A stretch of 26,754 nt of DNA from an uncultured candidate division Zixibacteria bacterium (GTDB taxonomy: Bacteria; Zixibacteria; MSB-5A5; GN15; PGXB01), in NCBI GenBank assembly GCA_937925655.1, contig CALAMC010000016.1, forward strand, positions 1-26,754. The letters run 5' to 3'. Positions 6,384 through 15,681 of this stretch are shown piece by piece (positions within the stretch are counted from its first letter, which is position 1; every line of letters starts with the position of its first letter). The notes below the pieces were generated by a model. That model made no database searches and was not told the DNA's origin. It was given only the letters and a program-made list of their open reading frames with translations. The position numbers were made by a program, and so were the translations under genes.

Positions 6384-6806
6384 TTAATTGCCACCACCGG
6401 AAGATGGCGTTTCCGAGGGTTGCACGTCGGCCGGAGGCAACTGGCCGGGTGTTTCACCCTCCTGCGGAGGAATTACCTGCCGTTGCGCCGCCTGACGCTC
6501 CAATTCTCTCTGGGCTTCGCGAGTCACAGCCGATTCAGTCGTCCCGAGGGCGCTGCCGCCACCGGTACGATTGGCCGACATATAAGCCAGAACGCCGCAA
6601 TTGAGCATGAATATTATCGCCAGGACCGTTGTCGCCTTGGATAAAAACGAGGCCGCCCCGCGGCCCCCGAATACGGCCCCGGATAAACCGGTCCCGCCGC
6701 CGCCGAAAGCTCCGGCCAAACCTTCACCTTTGGCCGATTGCATCAATACCACTATCACCAGCAAAACACAAACGATGGTGTGGAAAATGATCATTGCCGT
6801 AAACAA
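6384..6806 (-). CDS. secG: Preprotein translocase subunit SecG
   Basis: This 140-residue inner-membrane protein is the SecG subunit that assists SecYE/SecA-driven protein export. Two membrane helices are visible (about 5-23 and 57-77), joined by the Gly-rich cytoplasmic loop with the typical VVLMQSAKGEGL and GGRGAASFLSKAT stretches of the family. The tail after residue 80 is a low-complexity Gln/Pro/Glu-rich extension ending in SSGGGN, longer than in many SecG proteins. The start is a TTG at 6806: AAAGGAG lies 6 nt before it and the resulting MFTAMIIFH matches the usual SecG N-terminus, whereas the ATG four codons later is poorly spaced. The gene sits 11 nt after tpiA and just before tRNA-Leu. 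Confidence 0.95.
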   Translation of the reverse strand: MFTAMIIFHTIVCVLLVIVVLMQSAKGEGLAGAFGGGGTGLSGAVFGGRGAASFLSKATTVLAIIFMLNCGVLAYMSANRTGGGSALGTTESAVTREAQRELERQAAQRQVIPPQEGETPGQLPPADVQPSETPSSGGGN

Positions 6807-6817
6807 TTCAGACTCCT

Positions 6818-7570
6818 TTACTGTACAGAATCAACTATTTTCGCAAACTCATCCGCTTTCAGACTGGCTCCGCCGATGAGACCGCCGTCGATATCCGGCT
6901 GGCTTAATAATCCCGCCGCATTAGTGCCGTTCATCGAGCCGCCATACTGAATGGTTACCTCATCGGCAATATCGCCGAATTTCTTCCGCAGTCGGGCACG
7001 AATAAACGCATGGACTTCCTGCGCCATCTCCGGCGTGGCCGTCTTGCCTGTCCCGATCGCCCAGACCGGTTCATAGGCAATCACCACGCGTTCGATGTGC
7101 GCGGCATCCAGATCCTTCAATGAGCCGTCCACCTGACGCCCGACAATCTCTTCGGTTCGCCCGGTTTCCCGCTCTTGGAGCATCTCCCCGACGCAGACAA
7201 TCGGCCGCAAGCCCTTTGTCAACGCCAGCTTAACCTTGGCATTAACCGTCTGATCGGTCTCGGAAAAGTATTGCCGCCTTTCCGAGTGGCCCAAAATAAC
7301 GTATGAGCATCCGATTGTCAAGAGCATGTCGGGCGATATCTCGCCGGTAAAGGCCCCCGCTTCGGCGGCATACATATTCTGTGCCCCCAGCTCAATATTC
7401 GAGCCCTTAATGGCATCGGCCACGTCAGACAGGGCCGTAAACGGCGGACACAACACCACCCGAGCCTTCGCCGAATGGCCTACCTTTTCCACCAGGCTCA
7501 ACGCCAGCGCGATCGCCTCGGCGTTGGTCTTGTTCATCTTCCAGTTGCCGGCGATAATAATCTGCCTCAT
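6818..7570 (-). CDS. tpiA: Triosephosphate isomerase
   Basis: This 250-residue cytoplasmic TIM-barrel enzyme interconverts dihydroxyacetone phosphate and glyceraldehyde 3-phosphate. All active-site elements are present: GNWKMN near the N-terminus (N9 and K11), ILGHSERR with H95, the catalytic base E167 in AYEPVWAIGTGKTAT (loop 6), and the phosphate-binding YGGS and GGLIGGASL segments near the end. Length is normal for the family. It starts one base after the pgk stop, so the two are probably translationally coupled, and is followed by secG. Confidence 0.98.
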   Translation of the reverse strand: MRQIIIAGNWKMNKTNAEAIALALSLVEKVGHSAKARVVLCPPFTALSDVADAIKGSNIELGAQNMYAAEAGAFTGEISPDMLLTIGCSYVILGHSERRQYFSETDQTVNAKVKLALTKGLRPIVCVGEMLQERETGRTEEIVGRQVDGSLKDLDAAHIERVVIAYEPVWAIGTGKTATPEMAQEVHAFIRARLRKKFGDIADEVTIQYGGSMNGTNAAGLLSQPDIDGGLIGGASLKADEFAKIVDSVQ

Positions 7571-7571
7571 A

Positions 7572-8780
7572 TCAGACTACCACCCTGGCATCCGACAAGG
7601 CTTCCACACCCGGAAGGACTTTCCCCTCCAGATATTCCAGCGATGCGCCGCCTCCAGTTGAAATATGCGTCAATTTGTCTTCCAACCCGGCCTTTTTAAC
7701 GGCCGACGCCGAATCGCCGCCACCAACAACCGTAACCGCCCCTTTAGCCGTAATTTCCGCCAGTATTTTCGCAATCTCGATAGTCCCCTGGGCGAATTTC
7801 TTGACTTCAAACACGCCCATCGGGCCGTTCCAGACCACGGTTTTGGCCGGGGCCAGTTCCTTTTTAAACAGCTGAAGCGTTTCCGGCCCGATATCCAAAC
7901 CTTTCATGTCATCAGGAATAGCATCGACTGAAACCACCCGGCTGTCAGCCGATTCGTCGGCCTGCGCGGCAATAACACAATCGGTCGGTAAAATCAACTT
8001 GACCTTCTTCTTTCGTGACGTTTCCAAAATTTCTTTGGCCAGATTTATTTTATCATCTTCCAGAAGCGATTGACCTATCTTTTTGCCCATCGCCTTGAAA
8101 AACGTAAAAATCATACCGCCGCCGATTAAAATGGCATCGGTTTTGTCCATTAGATTCTGGATAACATCAATCTTCCCGGAAATCTTGGCCCCGCCCAAAA
8201 TAGCCACAAATGGCCGTTTCGGATTGTCCAGAGCCTCGCCCAGATATTTCAATTCCTTTTCCATTAAATATCCTGCGGCGCAGGAATCTATGAAGCGTGT
8301 GACGCCTTCCGTCGATGCGTGCGCCCGGTGGGCCGAACCGAAGGCGTCGTTTATATACATTTCCGCGTGCGCCGCCAACTGCGTGGCAAAACCGGGGTCG
8401 TTCTTTTCTTCTTCATTGTGGAACCGCAAATTTTCCAGAAGCAGGACGTCACCCTCCTTCATGGAATGCACCATCTCCGATGCCTCGGCCCCGATGCAAT
8501 CGGGGGCGAATTTAACATCCTGTTTGAGTAGCTCCGAAAGACGCACCGCCACCGGACGGAGTGACATCTCCGGCACCGGTTTGCCTTTGGGACGACCCAA
8601 ATGTGAACACAAAATGGCTTTGCCGCCGTCTTCGATAACTTTCTTTATAGTCGGCAAAGATTCGATAATGCGGCGATCATCGGTGATATTCAGATTGTTA
8701 TCAAGGGGGACATTGAAATCGACCCGGATGAGAACCCGCTTGCCACTATAATTCATATCGGATATGGTCAGTTTATTCAT
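7572..8780 (-). CDS. pgk: Phosphoglycerate kinase
   Basis: The 402-residue enzyme makes ATP from 1,3-bisphosphoglycerate in glycolysis and works in reverse in gluconeogenesis. The N-terminal domain shows RVDFNVP (19-25), the basic-patch DDRRI and HLGRPKG (60-66). The C-terminal nucleotide-binding domain has GGGMIFTF, the GPMGVFE loop, GGGDSASA (353-360) and the STGGGASLE hinge (374-382). Length is typical. GAGG lies 6 nt before the ATG. It follows gap by 34 nt and precedes tpiA by one base, the common bacterial gap-pgk-tpi order. Confidence 0.98.
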   Translation of the reverse strand: MNKLTISDMNYSGKRVLIRVDFNVPLDNNLNITDDRRIIESLPTIKKVIEDGGKAILCSHLGRPKGKPVPEMSLRPVAVRLSELLKQDVKFAPDCIGAEASEMVHSMKEGDVLLLENLRFHNEEEKNDPGFATQLAAHAEMYINDAFGSAHRAHASTEGVTRFIDSCAAGYLMEKELKYLGEALDNPKRPFVAILGGAKISGKIDVIQNLMDKTDAILIGGGMIFTFFKAMGKKIGQSLLEDDKINLAKEILETSRKKKVKLILPTDCVIAAQADESADSRVVSVDAIPDDMKGLDIGPETLQLFKKELAPAKTVVWNGPMGVFEVKKFAQGTIEIAKILAEITAKGAVTVVGGGDSASAVKKAGLEDKLTHISTGGGASLEYLEGKVLPGVEALSDARVVV

Positions 8781-8814
8781 ATCAAACCTCGCTTTTCGAA
8801 AGCTGGATAGCCCA

Positions 8815-9804
8815 TTATACCATCTTCAGAATCATATCGACCATGCGGCATGAGAATCCCCATTCATTGTCATACCACGAGAACACTTTGGCGAATTTGC
8901 CGTAGCTCATGGTTTGCAGGGAATCGAAGACGGAGCTGTGCGAGTTGCCGATCACGTCGGTCGAAACAATCGGATCCGTGCAGTACTCCAAAATATCTTT
9001 CATAGGACCGTCGGCGGCCGCCTTCATGGCGCCGTTGATGGCCTCGGCTGACGCCTCTTTCTGCAATATAACGGCCAGATCGACCAGCGAACCATCCGGT
9101 GTGGGCACGCGAATGGCACAGCCGTCGAGTTTGCCCTTGACCTCCGGAATTACCAGGGATATGGCTCGCGCGGCCCCAGTCGTGGTCGGAATCATAGACA
9201 TAGCCGCGGCCCGGGCTCGACGAAGATCTTTATGTGGTAAATCGAGAATACGCTGGTCATTGGTATAGGAGTGAATGGTCGTCATATATCCCTTTTCGAT
9301 GCCGAAGTTGTCCTGCAACACTTTGGTAATCGGCGCCAGACAATTGGTCGTGCAACTGCCGATGGAAATGATATGGTGTTTGGCTTTATCATACTGGCCG
9401 CAGTTGACACCCACGACAAACGTGCCGTCGGGCTCTTTGGCCGGGGCGGAGATCAATACCTTTTTGGCACCCGCCGTGATATGCTTGCCGGCCCCGGCTT
9501 TATCGGTGAAAAGACCTGTCGATTCCACGATTACCTGTGCCCCCAGCTTGCCCCAGGGCAAATTGCCCGGATCGCGTTCGGCGCTGATCGGAATTTCCTT
9601 ACCGTCAACAATTATGGAATTGTTCGTACTGCTGACCTGGCCCTGATATTTCCCATGAATCGAATCATATTTAAGAAGATGCGCCAGCGTGGTGGCATTG
9701 GTAATATCGTTGATACCGACAACTTCAATACCCTTGCCGTGCGCGGCCCGTAACACCAGACGTCCGATGCGACCGAATCCGTTAATCCCGATTTTAATAG
9801 CCAT
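8815..9804 (-). CDS. gap: Glyceraldehyde-3-phosphate dehydrogenase, NAD-type
   Basis: This 329-residue enzyme oxidises and phosphorylates glyceraldehyde 3-phosphate. The N-terminal Rossmann motif INGFGRIGR is intact, and D33 after the second strand together with the LDLPHKDLRRARAAA segment indicates NAD rather than NADP preference. The catalytic pair is C151 in SCTTNC and H178 in TTIHSYTNDQ. The two residues before the motif are Ile-Gly rather than the usual Asn-Ala, a small departure. The C-terminus has the conserved WYDNEWGFSCRMVD. AGGAGG precedes the ATG closely. It is 34 nt downstream of the outer-membrane protein gene and starts the gap-pgk-tpiA-secG block; no clear promoter was found in the short gap. 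Confidence 0.98.
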   Translation of the reverse strand: MAIKIGINGFGRIGRLVLRAAHGKGIEVVGINDITNATTLAHLLKYDSIHGKYQGQVSSTNNSIIVDGKEIPISAERDPGNLPWGKLGAQVIVESTGLFTDKAGAGKHITAGAKKVLISAPAKEPDGTFVVGVNCGQYDKAKHHIISIGSCTTNCLAPITKVLQDNFGIEKGYMTTIHSYTNDQRILDLPHKDLRRARAAAMSMIPTTTGAARAISLVIPEVKGKLDGCAIRVPTPDGSLVDLAVILQKEASAEAINGAMKAAADGPMKDILEYCTDPIVSTDVIGNSHSSVFDSLQTMSYGKFAKVFSWYDNEWGFSCRMVDMILKMV

Positions 9805-9838
9805 TGCTTCCTCCTGATTTTTAATTAAATACTATTCC

Positions 9839-10489
9839 CTATTTAAAAATATACCCGGCACCAAATGTAATCTGGTATCCGGAAAAATCCTTTACTCCGT
9901 CAAATTCCCCGCCGAAGTCGGCCGGGGTGTATCGCACATTGGCTGTAAGAGCAATCTGATCGGCCACCGGAAAATCAATGCCCCCGCCTAACGTATAGGC
10001 AAAAGCCACTTCGGTTTCCTGTTCCGCGTCATAATAACCGCTATAAATATACCTGAATACCGGACGATTCCCGATCACCAGCCCCCCTCCGGCCTGCAAA
10101 TACGGCTTTAATGACATTCCGGAAAACCCCGCCAGCGGATAGAGTTTCGCCGTCGCGAGAATTGGGTAAATGTTTAACTGACCCTGGTAGGTATTCCCGG
10201 CATCCTGTATTTCAATATCACCTCGCCCATAAAGACCGATGATAAACTCCGCCGCAAGAGCCGGCCGTAAATTGCTGCTGAAAAAAAATTCACCGTAAAA
10301 AGAAGAATTGGAGGTGTTCTCATTATTGACGGTTAAATCATCGCCCGTATTAACCCAGACACCCAGCCGTCCCCCGATATATTTTTTCGAAAAAAAACCA
10401 AAGGGGTCCGCCTCGCCCGCCTGTATTGCACTGCCCGATATCAGACACAGGATGCAAACCGCCGATATTAGTATCTGTTTGTTTGGCAT
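9839..10489 (-). CDS. Outer-membrane beta-barrel protein (porin-like/OmpW-like)
   Basis: The 216-residue product has a signal peptide (core about residues 5-20, cleavage near AIQA-GE). Alternating hydrophobic and polar residues with many aromatics then suggest a small eight-stranded barrel: YIGGRLGVWV, FYGEFFFSS, LKPYLQAGGGLVIG, FAYTLGGGIDF and a last strand YQITFGAGYIFK. The C-terminal Phe is followed by one extra Lys. The ATG at 10489 is preferred because AAAGAG lies 6 nt before it; the ATG two codons earlier touches that site. The family is broad, and transport or structural roles cannot be separated. The 112-nt gap upstream is AT-rich with a possible -10 (CATAAT) but no convincing -35. 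It lies between the elongation genes and gap, and may be co-transcribed with either. Confidence 0.7.
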   Translation of the reverse strand: MPNKQILISAVCILCLISGSAIQAGEADPFGFFSKKYIGGRLGVWVNTGDDLTVNNENTSNSSFYGEFFFSSNLRPALAAEFIIGLYGRGDIEIQDAGNTYQGQLNIYPILATAKLYPLAGFSGMSLKPYLQAGGGLVIGNRPVFRYIYSGYYDAEQETEVAFAYTLGGGIDFPVADQIALTANVRYTPADFGGEFDGVKDFSGYQITFGAGYIFK

Positions 10490-10607
10490 TGTCATCTCTT
10501 TTCGGTCATTTTCATTATGTAATAAATTCCTAAAAATTCATCCGGCATCAACAAAAATCACTCCTGACAAAAGGTCGTATCCCGATCATTTTTCCCCGGC
10601 CAAGCAT

Positions 10608-12155
10608 TTATTTCATTTCAACCGGAAACAAATGCAGGGCGTTCCTCCTGTAGTCAAACAAAATCGTGAATTTCTCCCAAAAAGCGGTGCCGATATTGCC
10701 ATCGACGTCGGCCGACCGAAGCAATCCCTCCGTGCCATCGGTTATAACCATCGGTATGGTCTTGACCTCGACCTCACCGATCCGGAAATCATGCCCGGTC
10801 GCGGCGATGGCCGTCGTGGCCCCGCCGACTCCGCCGACCGTCATCTGTTCACGGGATTCGATCAGCCCCTCGCTGAATTGGCAGTTATCGATGAACGTCT
10901 TGTGCATGATTACCCCCAGCGGGTTACCCAGGTCCACCAAAAAATCACCGGCACAATTTCCCATGCTTGCTTCTATTATCGGAACTTTCATCATTGTTCT
11001 GAAAGGGATAACCGCCCCGCCGTAGGCGGGAATTACCGCATTCGGGTTATACGCGGTCATAATACGGCCGGAAAAATCAATCTTCAAGGGGAACCTCGAA
11101 ACAAAATCAAAACCCATAAGTCCGGCGAAATCATCCCCGAATCTTAAATTATGCGCATAAAAATCAATGACGGCAATCTTCTGGTCATAGAGCGTAATTT
11201 TACCTATTGCGACCGAATCCAAAGAAGCAAGAGCCGCTTCGCCATACCCGGCGGCACCCTTCGCCAGCATCCCCCCGGCCGTTTCAAGCCCGATTCGGTC
11301 GGCAAAACGCTTGTCAAGGGCATTCATCCCCGCCCCGGAATCGAGAATAAACAGAGCGGCCACAGTATCACTGACTGCCGCCCGGAACATGATATAACCC
11401 TTTTCATATATAATGGGCACCACGACCGAATCGACATCATCCCGAAAAACGTAATCGACCTCATGGACAAGACTCATAGCAAAAATTGACTCATCTATCT
11501 CCGGATTGATTTCCGTTTTAGAAATGAACATGGTATCATTCAAAAGAGGGTTCGATGATTCTGTCCAGCTGGTCATCGGCATAACATACCCCTCGATTTC
11601 CCGGAAATCGGCCAAATGTGTCACCAGCGTTATCTCATCCAGAAAAGACCGGACCATTTCCAACCGCCCGGTCTGCTCGCCCACGTAAAGAATAACCGAA
11701 TCGCCCCCCGGAGGATAGGCTTTGAATTCATAATAGGGGATATTATTAATCAATGCTCCACCCATGAAAATCGGCCGCTCCGCGTCTTCCCGTAAAAAAG
11801 TATAATTCATCACATACATGGAATTCATCACGATTTTGTATTCCATGCCCGTTAGTTCCACGTATTGGCCATTGGGATCAAGCATCCATGCCTTATATCC
11901 ATCGTATCCCTGGGCCATTTTCATGATACCCAGGTCGACGGTCTGATACATTTTATTGGGCGCGACAAAATACGATTCAAAGGTTCCCTTCAATCCCGCC
12001 AGATGGATCGTTCCGGCCTGCCGGTACGACAGAACATTGAGGGCCATGTTTTTTTGTTCGGGAGACATGATATCGGATATATCCGGGTCTTTTTCGGCCA
12101 ATATCGATGTCGTCATTACCATCAGCGCCACCAGGCCAAATCTAAGAATATTCAT
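10608..12155 (-). CDS. Exported two-domain protein: LolA-like domain plus retropepsin-like aspartyl protease
   Basis: The 515-residue protein has a short signal peptide (residues 1-20, ending ILA-EK). Residues about 35-228 resemble the LolA/outer-membrane lipoprotein-sorting fold often seen in front of bacterial aspartyl proteases (GxDGYKAWMLDPNG, ELTGMEYK). Residues about 245-510 form two pepsin-type lobes: the first has FILDSGAG with D272, the second has FLVDLGNP with D408, where the usual DSG or DTG reads DLG. Each lobe ends in the typical strand-turn element (LMGFDFVSRFPLKIDF; IGTAFWEKFTILFDY). It should act in the periplasm or at the outer membrane, substrate unknown. The weak second motif leaves activity uncertain. 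AGGAG lies 6 nt before the ATG, 9 nt after the rodA stop, so it is the tail of the elongation operon. Confidence 0.75.
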   Translation of the reverse strand: MNILRFGLVALMVMTTSILAEKDPDISDIMSPEQKNMALNVLSYRQAGTIHLAGLKGTFESYFVAPNKMYQTVDLGIMKMAQGYDGYKAWMLDPNGQYVELTGMEYKIVMNSMYVMNYTFLREDAERPIFMGGALINNIPYYEFKAYPPGGDSVILYVGEQTGRLEMVRSFLDEITLVTHLADFREIEGYVMPMTSWTESSNPLLNDTMFISKTEINPEIDESIFAMSLVHEVDYVFRDDVDSVVVPIIYEKGYIMFRAAVSDTVAALFILDSGAGMNALDKRFADRIGLETAGGMLAKGAAGYGEAALASLDSVAIGKITLYDQKIAVIDFYAHNLRFGDDFAGLMGFDFVSRFPLKIDFSGRIMTAYNPNAVIPAYGGAVIPFRTMMKVPIIEASMGNCAGDFLVDLGNPLGVIMHKTFIDNCQFSEGLIESREQMTVGGVGGATTAIAATGHDFRIGEVEVKTIPMVITDGTEGLLRSADVDGNIGTAFWEKFTILFDYRRNALHLFPVEMK

Positions 12156-12164
12156 AACATACTC

Positions 12165-13385
12165 CTAATACTCGGTCCAGTAATAATCGGCCATGACAAT
12201 AAAACCTGCCAGCATCCATGATAATATCAAAGATGTCCCCCCATAGCTTAAAAATGGCAGAGGAAGCCCTGTAACCGGTGTCAGGCCGATAGTCATACCG
12301 ATATTGACAAAAAACTGGAAAAACAATATCGTCAAGGCCCCCCAGCATAAATACGAGGCGAATCGGGAACGACATTTGGATGCTATGACAATGCCACGAT
12401 AAAAAATATATCCGAACAGTATCAGGATCAACAGCGTTCCCCAAATCCCGAATTCCTCACCGAGAACCGAAAAGACAAAATCGGTGTGCCGCTCGGGAAG
12501 ATACTTCAACTGGCTCTGGGAGCCGCCCAAAAAACCTTTGCCCAAAATTCCCCCGGAGCCGATGGCTATCTTGGATTGAATTATCTGATACCCGGCCCCG
12601 CGAGGATCACGACCCGGGTCCAGAAAGGTAATAATACGCAGCTTTTGATAATCGGCCAGGCGATTCCAGAAAAACGGCGTTATCATGCCGAACGCCAGAT
12701 TAGTTATCACCACCCCGGCGCTGAATAATACCGATGGGCGCGTTACCAGGATTACGGCGATCAGGATGATCAGATATATGATCCATGTCACCCAGTGAAA
12801 AGCCGCCAAAAGCGATATTATCGGTGACACGATGAAAAGCAGATACAATACCGGTAATCCCGACCAGAACCACAGGCTGAACAGAAGGGCCACGAATACC
12901 AGCGATGTTCCCAAATCCGGTTGTTTTAGTATAAGCAGCACGGGGATTACCGTCAGGGCGGCCGAAATGAATAGCCTCCGAATCGACTGGGGACGCAATT
13001 TGGTAAAAGCCAGAAATCGCGACAATGTTACCAGTAGCGCCAGCTTGGCAATTTCCGAGGGGGTCAAATGAAACGGCCCCAGAGCGAACCATCGTGCCGC
13101 ACCTGAAACAGATTGCCCGACAAAAAACACTGCAACCAGCATAATTAACGCAACGGCATAGAAAAAATAAGCGGTGAAGTCGAACATTTTCAGCGGCAAA
13201 TGAATGAGGGTGGCAAAAATGGCCAAGGCCGCCACGCCCCATAAAATCTGCTTTTTGTAAAAATTCAACGAGTGGCCGCTTATGGAATCGTACTGCGCCG
13301 AATAAATTAAAATTATTCCGATAAGCGTCAGAAGGAAAGCCGCCAGGATAAGCTTCCAGTCCAGTTGTCGGTAATTTAGCGTCAT
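12165..13385 (-). CDS. rodA: Rod-shape peptidoglycan polymerase RodA (SEDS)
   Basis: The 406-residue integral membrane protein has about ten predicted helices and is the SEDS glycosyltransferase that polymerises lipid II during cell elongation together with PBP2. Conserved elements include SGAARWF, LTPSEIAKL, LKQPDLGTS, the large periplasmic loop with LPERHTDFVFSVLGEE carrying the essential Asp (D302), and the C-terminal TGLPLPFLSYGGTS. I place the start at the ATG at 13385, which gives the family N-terminus MTLNYRQLDWK; longer in-frame versions run into mrdA. The ATG is one base after the mrdA stop (TGAGATG), implying coupled translation. Confidence 0.96.
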   Translation of the reverse strand: MTLNYRQLDWKLILAAFLLTLIGIILIYSAQYDSISGHSLNFYKKQILWGVAALAIFATLIHLPLKMFDFTAYFFYAVALIMLVAVFFVGQSVSGAARWFALGPFHLTPSEIAKLALLVTLSRFLAFTKLRPQSIRRLFISAALTVIPVLLILKQPDLGTSLVFVALLFSLWFWSGLPVLYLLFIVSPIISLLAAFHWVTWIIYLIILIAVILVTRPSVLFSAGVVITNLAFGMITPFFWNRLADYQKLRIITFLDPGRDPRGAGYQIIQSKIAIGSGGILGKGFLGGSQSQLKYLPERHTDFVFSVLGEEFGIWGTLLILILFGYIFYRGIVIASKCRSRFASYLCWGALTILFFQFFVNIGMTIGLTPVTGLPLPFLSYGGTSLILSWMLAGFIVMADYYWTEY

Positions 13386-13386
13386 C

Positions 13387-15192
13387 TCACGGTTTTTCCC
13401 CGCCTTCGGCCAGAATCGAATCGGGTTTGACCAGGTATTGCCGGAAAATCTTACCCACCACGGGCGCCGCCCACTCGGAACCGTGTCCGGCATTCTCCAC
13501 TATGGCGACCGCCACAATGCGGGGATCATCGGCCGGGGCATACCCGACAAACCAGGAATGTTCATTACCATGTGGATTTTGGGCCGTACCGGTTTTCCCG
13601 GCGACACGATAATGGCTGTTTCTTAATCTCTTGGCCGTTCCGCGTTCACCATGCACGACCAACTCCGCCGATTTCTGCAGAGTCTCCAACGTCCTTTTTG
13701 AAAACGGCAGGCGAAAGGATACCTCCGGCCGCTTATTCTCGATCGATCCGTCATGGTGAAGCAATTGCTTAACCAGGTGTGGCCGGTAGACGACCCCGTC
13801 ATTGGCTATCCCGCAGTAAAACTGGGCCAGCTGCAAAGGTGTAATGGTAAATTCCCCCTGCCCGATGGCCAGATTAAGCACCAGGTAATGAGTCCAGCCT
13901 CTTGGCCCATAGACCTTGTTATAATAGGCCGAACTGGGAACGATCCCCTTCAGCTCTCCGGCAATATCGATTCCGGTTTCTTTACCGAATCCGCACTTTT
14001 CCGCATAAGAACCGAAATTATCTACGCCCAAAAGCTGGCCCACCTGATAAAAATAAACGTCACAAGATTGTTCAATGCCTCCGTACACATCCAGCTTGCC
14101 ATGCCCGCGCGGTTCCCAGCACCGGAAAAAACGATCGCCGAATCTCATCCCTCCAAGGCACGGCTTGAAAGTAGTCATATCGGTTATAAGACCCAGTTCC
14201 AGAGCGGCACCCGCCGTTAAAAGCTTCGATGTCGATCCGGGCGGATATAATCCGGCCATGGGACGATTCAACAGCGGGTGAAGTGAATCCGATATTATTT
14301 TCTGCCATTCTTCGGGGGAGATTACTCCCGAAAATATGTTGGGGTCAAATCCCGGAAATGACGCCAGTGCCAGAACTTCGCCGTTGCGGGGATCCAACGC
14401 CACCACCGCTCCGCTGTAGTGCATACTATCGAATAGATTGACAATATATCGCTGCAAATTCAAATCGATCGTCAGAACGATATCATCCCCGGGGATGGCC
14501 GGAAGGCTCGGCCTTCCCTCATAATGTCCCACCAGCTGACCACGGGCGGTGACTTCCATGTAATTCGTTCCCTCGATGCCGCGAAGGTTTTCGTCATAGG
14601 CCTTTTCAATACCTTTTTTGCCAATCATGCTTCCGGGACGGGGACTCCTGTCGGCCTCTTTGTCGATTTCTTCCGGTGAAATTTCACCCAGATGACCGAT
14701 AAAGGCCTCCGCCGATACCCCCTGTTCATACTGGCGAACCGACTCGACACGATACGTGACCCCCGGATATTCTCGTCTTTGCTCCTCCAAAATGGCGATG
14801 ACTTCGATATCCTGACCACGTTTGACCGGGGTAGGAATATAGTTACTGATAAAATTATTGCGCAGCCTTTTTTCGACCTCGGCGGTATCCAATCCCAATA
14901 GTTCAGCCAGGCGTGGAACGGTCACACCCTCGACCATTTCGAACGGAACGATGGAAATCGTGAACGACAGCCGATTATCGGCGATCACCTGCATGTTCCG
15001 GTCAAAAATCAGGCCCCGCTTGGGTATCACCGGCTGGACACGGATACGGTTGTTCTCCGACTGCAGATAAAACTGGTCATGTTTCAATATCTGGTGATAG
15101 ACCAACCCGCCTATCAGAAGTAACATGAGAATTAAAATGAAAACTCCGGCGATTATTACCCGCGTTTCCTTATGAGTGACTGACAGCGGCAT
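13387..15192 (-). CDS. mrdA: Penicillin-binding protein 2 (elongation transpeptidase)
   Basis: This 601-residue class B PBP is anchored by one N-terminal helix (about 12-33) and cross-links peptidoglycan in the periplasm as RodA's partner. The dimerisation/pedestal region (PKRGLIFDRN at 57-66, GIEKAYDENLRG) is followed by the transpeptidase domain: SxxK as PPGSTSK with nucleophile S320 and K323, SxN-type motif as SCD (376-378), and KTGT (533-536). The SCD form and a preceding FRCWEPRGHG segment are typical of PBP2 rather than FtsI. Length is close to E. coli PBP2 (633). It starts 3 nt after the mreD stop; no strong Shine-Dalgarno is seen, so coupling is likely. Confidence 0.96.
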   Translation of the reverse strand: MPLSVTHKETRVIIAGVFILILMLLLIGGLVYHQILKHDQFYLQSENNRIRVQPVIPKRGLIFDRNMQVIADNRLSFTISIVPFEMVEGVTVPRLAELLGLDTAEVEKRLRNNFISNYIPTPVKRGQDIEVIAILEEQRREYPGVTYRVESVRQYEQGVSAEAFIGHLGEISPEEIDKEADRSPRPGSMIGKKGIEKAYDENLRGIEGTNYMEVTARGQLVGHYEGRPSLPAIPGDDIVLTIDLNLQRYIVNLFDSMHYSGAVVALDPRNGEVLALASFPGFDPNIFSGVISPEEWQKIISDSLHPLLNRPMAGLYPPGSTSKLLTAGAALELGLITDMTTFKPCLGGMRFGDRFFRCWEPRGHGKLDVYGGIEQSCDVYFYQVGQLLGVDNFGSYAEKCGFGKETGIDIAGELKGIVPSSAYYNKVYGPRGWTHYLVLNLAIGQGEFTITPLQLAQFYCGIANDGVVYRPHLVKQLLHHDGSIENKRPEVSFRLPFSKRTLETLQKSAELVVHGERGTAKRLRNSHYRVAGKTGTAQNPHGNEHSWFVGYAPADDPRIVAVAIVENAGHGSEWAAPVVGKIFRQYLVKPDSILAEGGEKP

Positions 15193-15195
15193 GAT

Positions 15196-15681
15196 TTAAA
15201 ATAGGGCCTTGAATTTGGTCCAGGTTATCCGGCCATCTCGATACATGAAGTAGACCCAGCCCAAAACCCAGGTGTAAAATACACCGGGAATTATATAACG
15301 GTACAGCATCATGAAAAAACCGGCGCTGGAAACGGCGAGGCTTACGGCCAGTTTGTGAAAAAGTATGCCTCCTGCCAGAAGCAGCAATCGTGAGGCAAGC
15401 GATTCCAGATTGACGCGTAGGCTCAAATGCCTGACAGTCACCGCCAGGATTCCAAGAAACAACAGCTCCCATGGCATCATTTCGAGCCTCGTAGCCCCCA
15501 CAACGATGGCCGCCGCCAATGCAAACCATAGCGCCGTCAGTTCGCTTTTATAAATGGCCACCAGACAGACCATCAGGGCCGCCAAATCAATCGTTACCCC
15601 GTAGATGGAACTGACGTCCGAAAAAATGGTGACGTGGAAACCCAAAAGGTATAAATACAGGATATAGGGCATTATGCTCAT
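15196..15681 (-). CDS. mreD: Rod-shape determining protein MreD
   Basis: The 161-residue protein consists of five or six hydrophobic helices with few polar segments and a basic C-terminus (RDGRITWTKFKALF). MreD is poorly conserved in sequence; the call rests mainly on its position between mreC and mrdA, its size and its membrane topology. It is a component of the elongasome in the inner membrane and helps set MreC's state. Its ATG overlaps the mreC stop in an ATGA arrangement, so translation is coupled. Confidence 0.85.
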   Translation of the reverse strand: MSIMPYILYLYLLGFHVTIFSDVSSIYGVTIDLAALMVCLVAIYKSELTALWFALAAAIVVGATRLEMMPWELLFLGILAVTVRHLSLRVNLESLASRLLLLAGGILFHKLAVSLAVSSAGFFMMLYRYIIPGVFYTWVLGWVYFMYRDGRITWTKFKALF

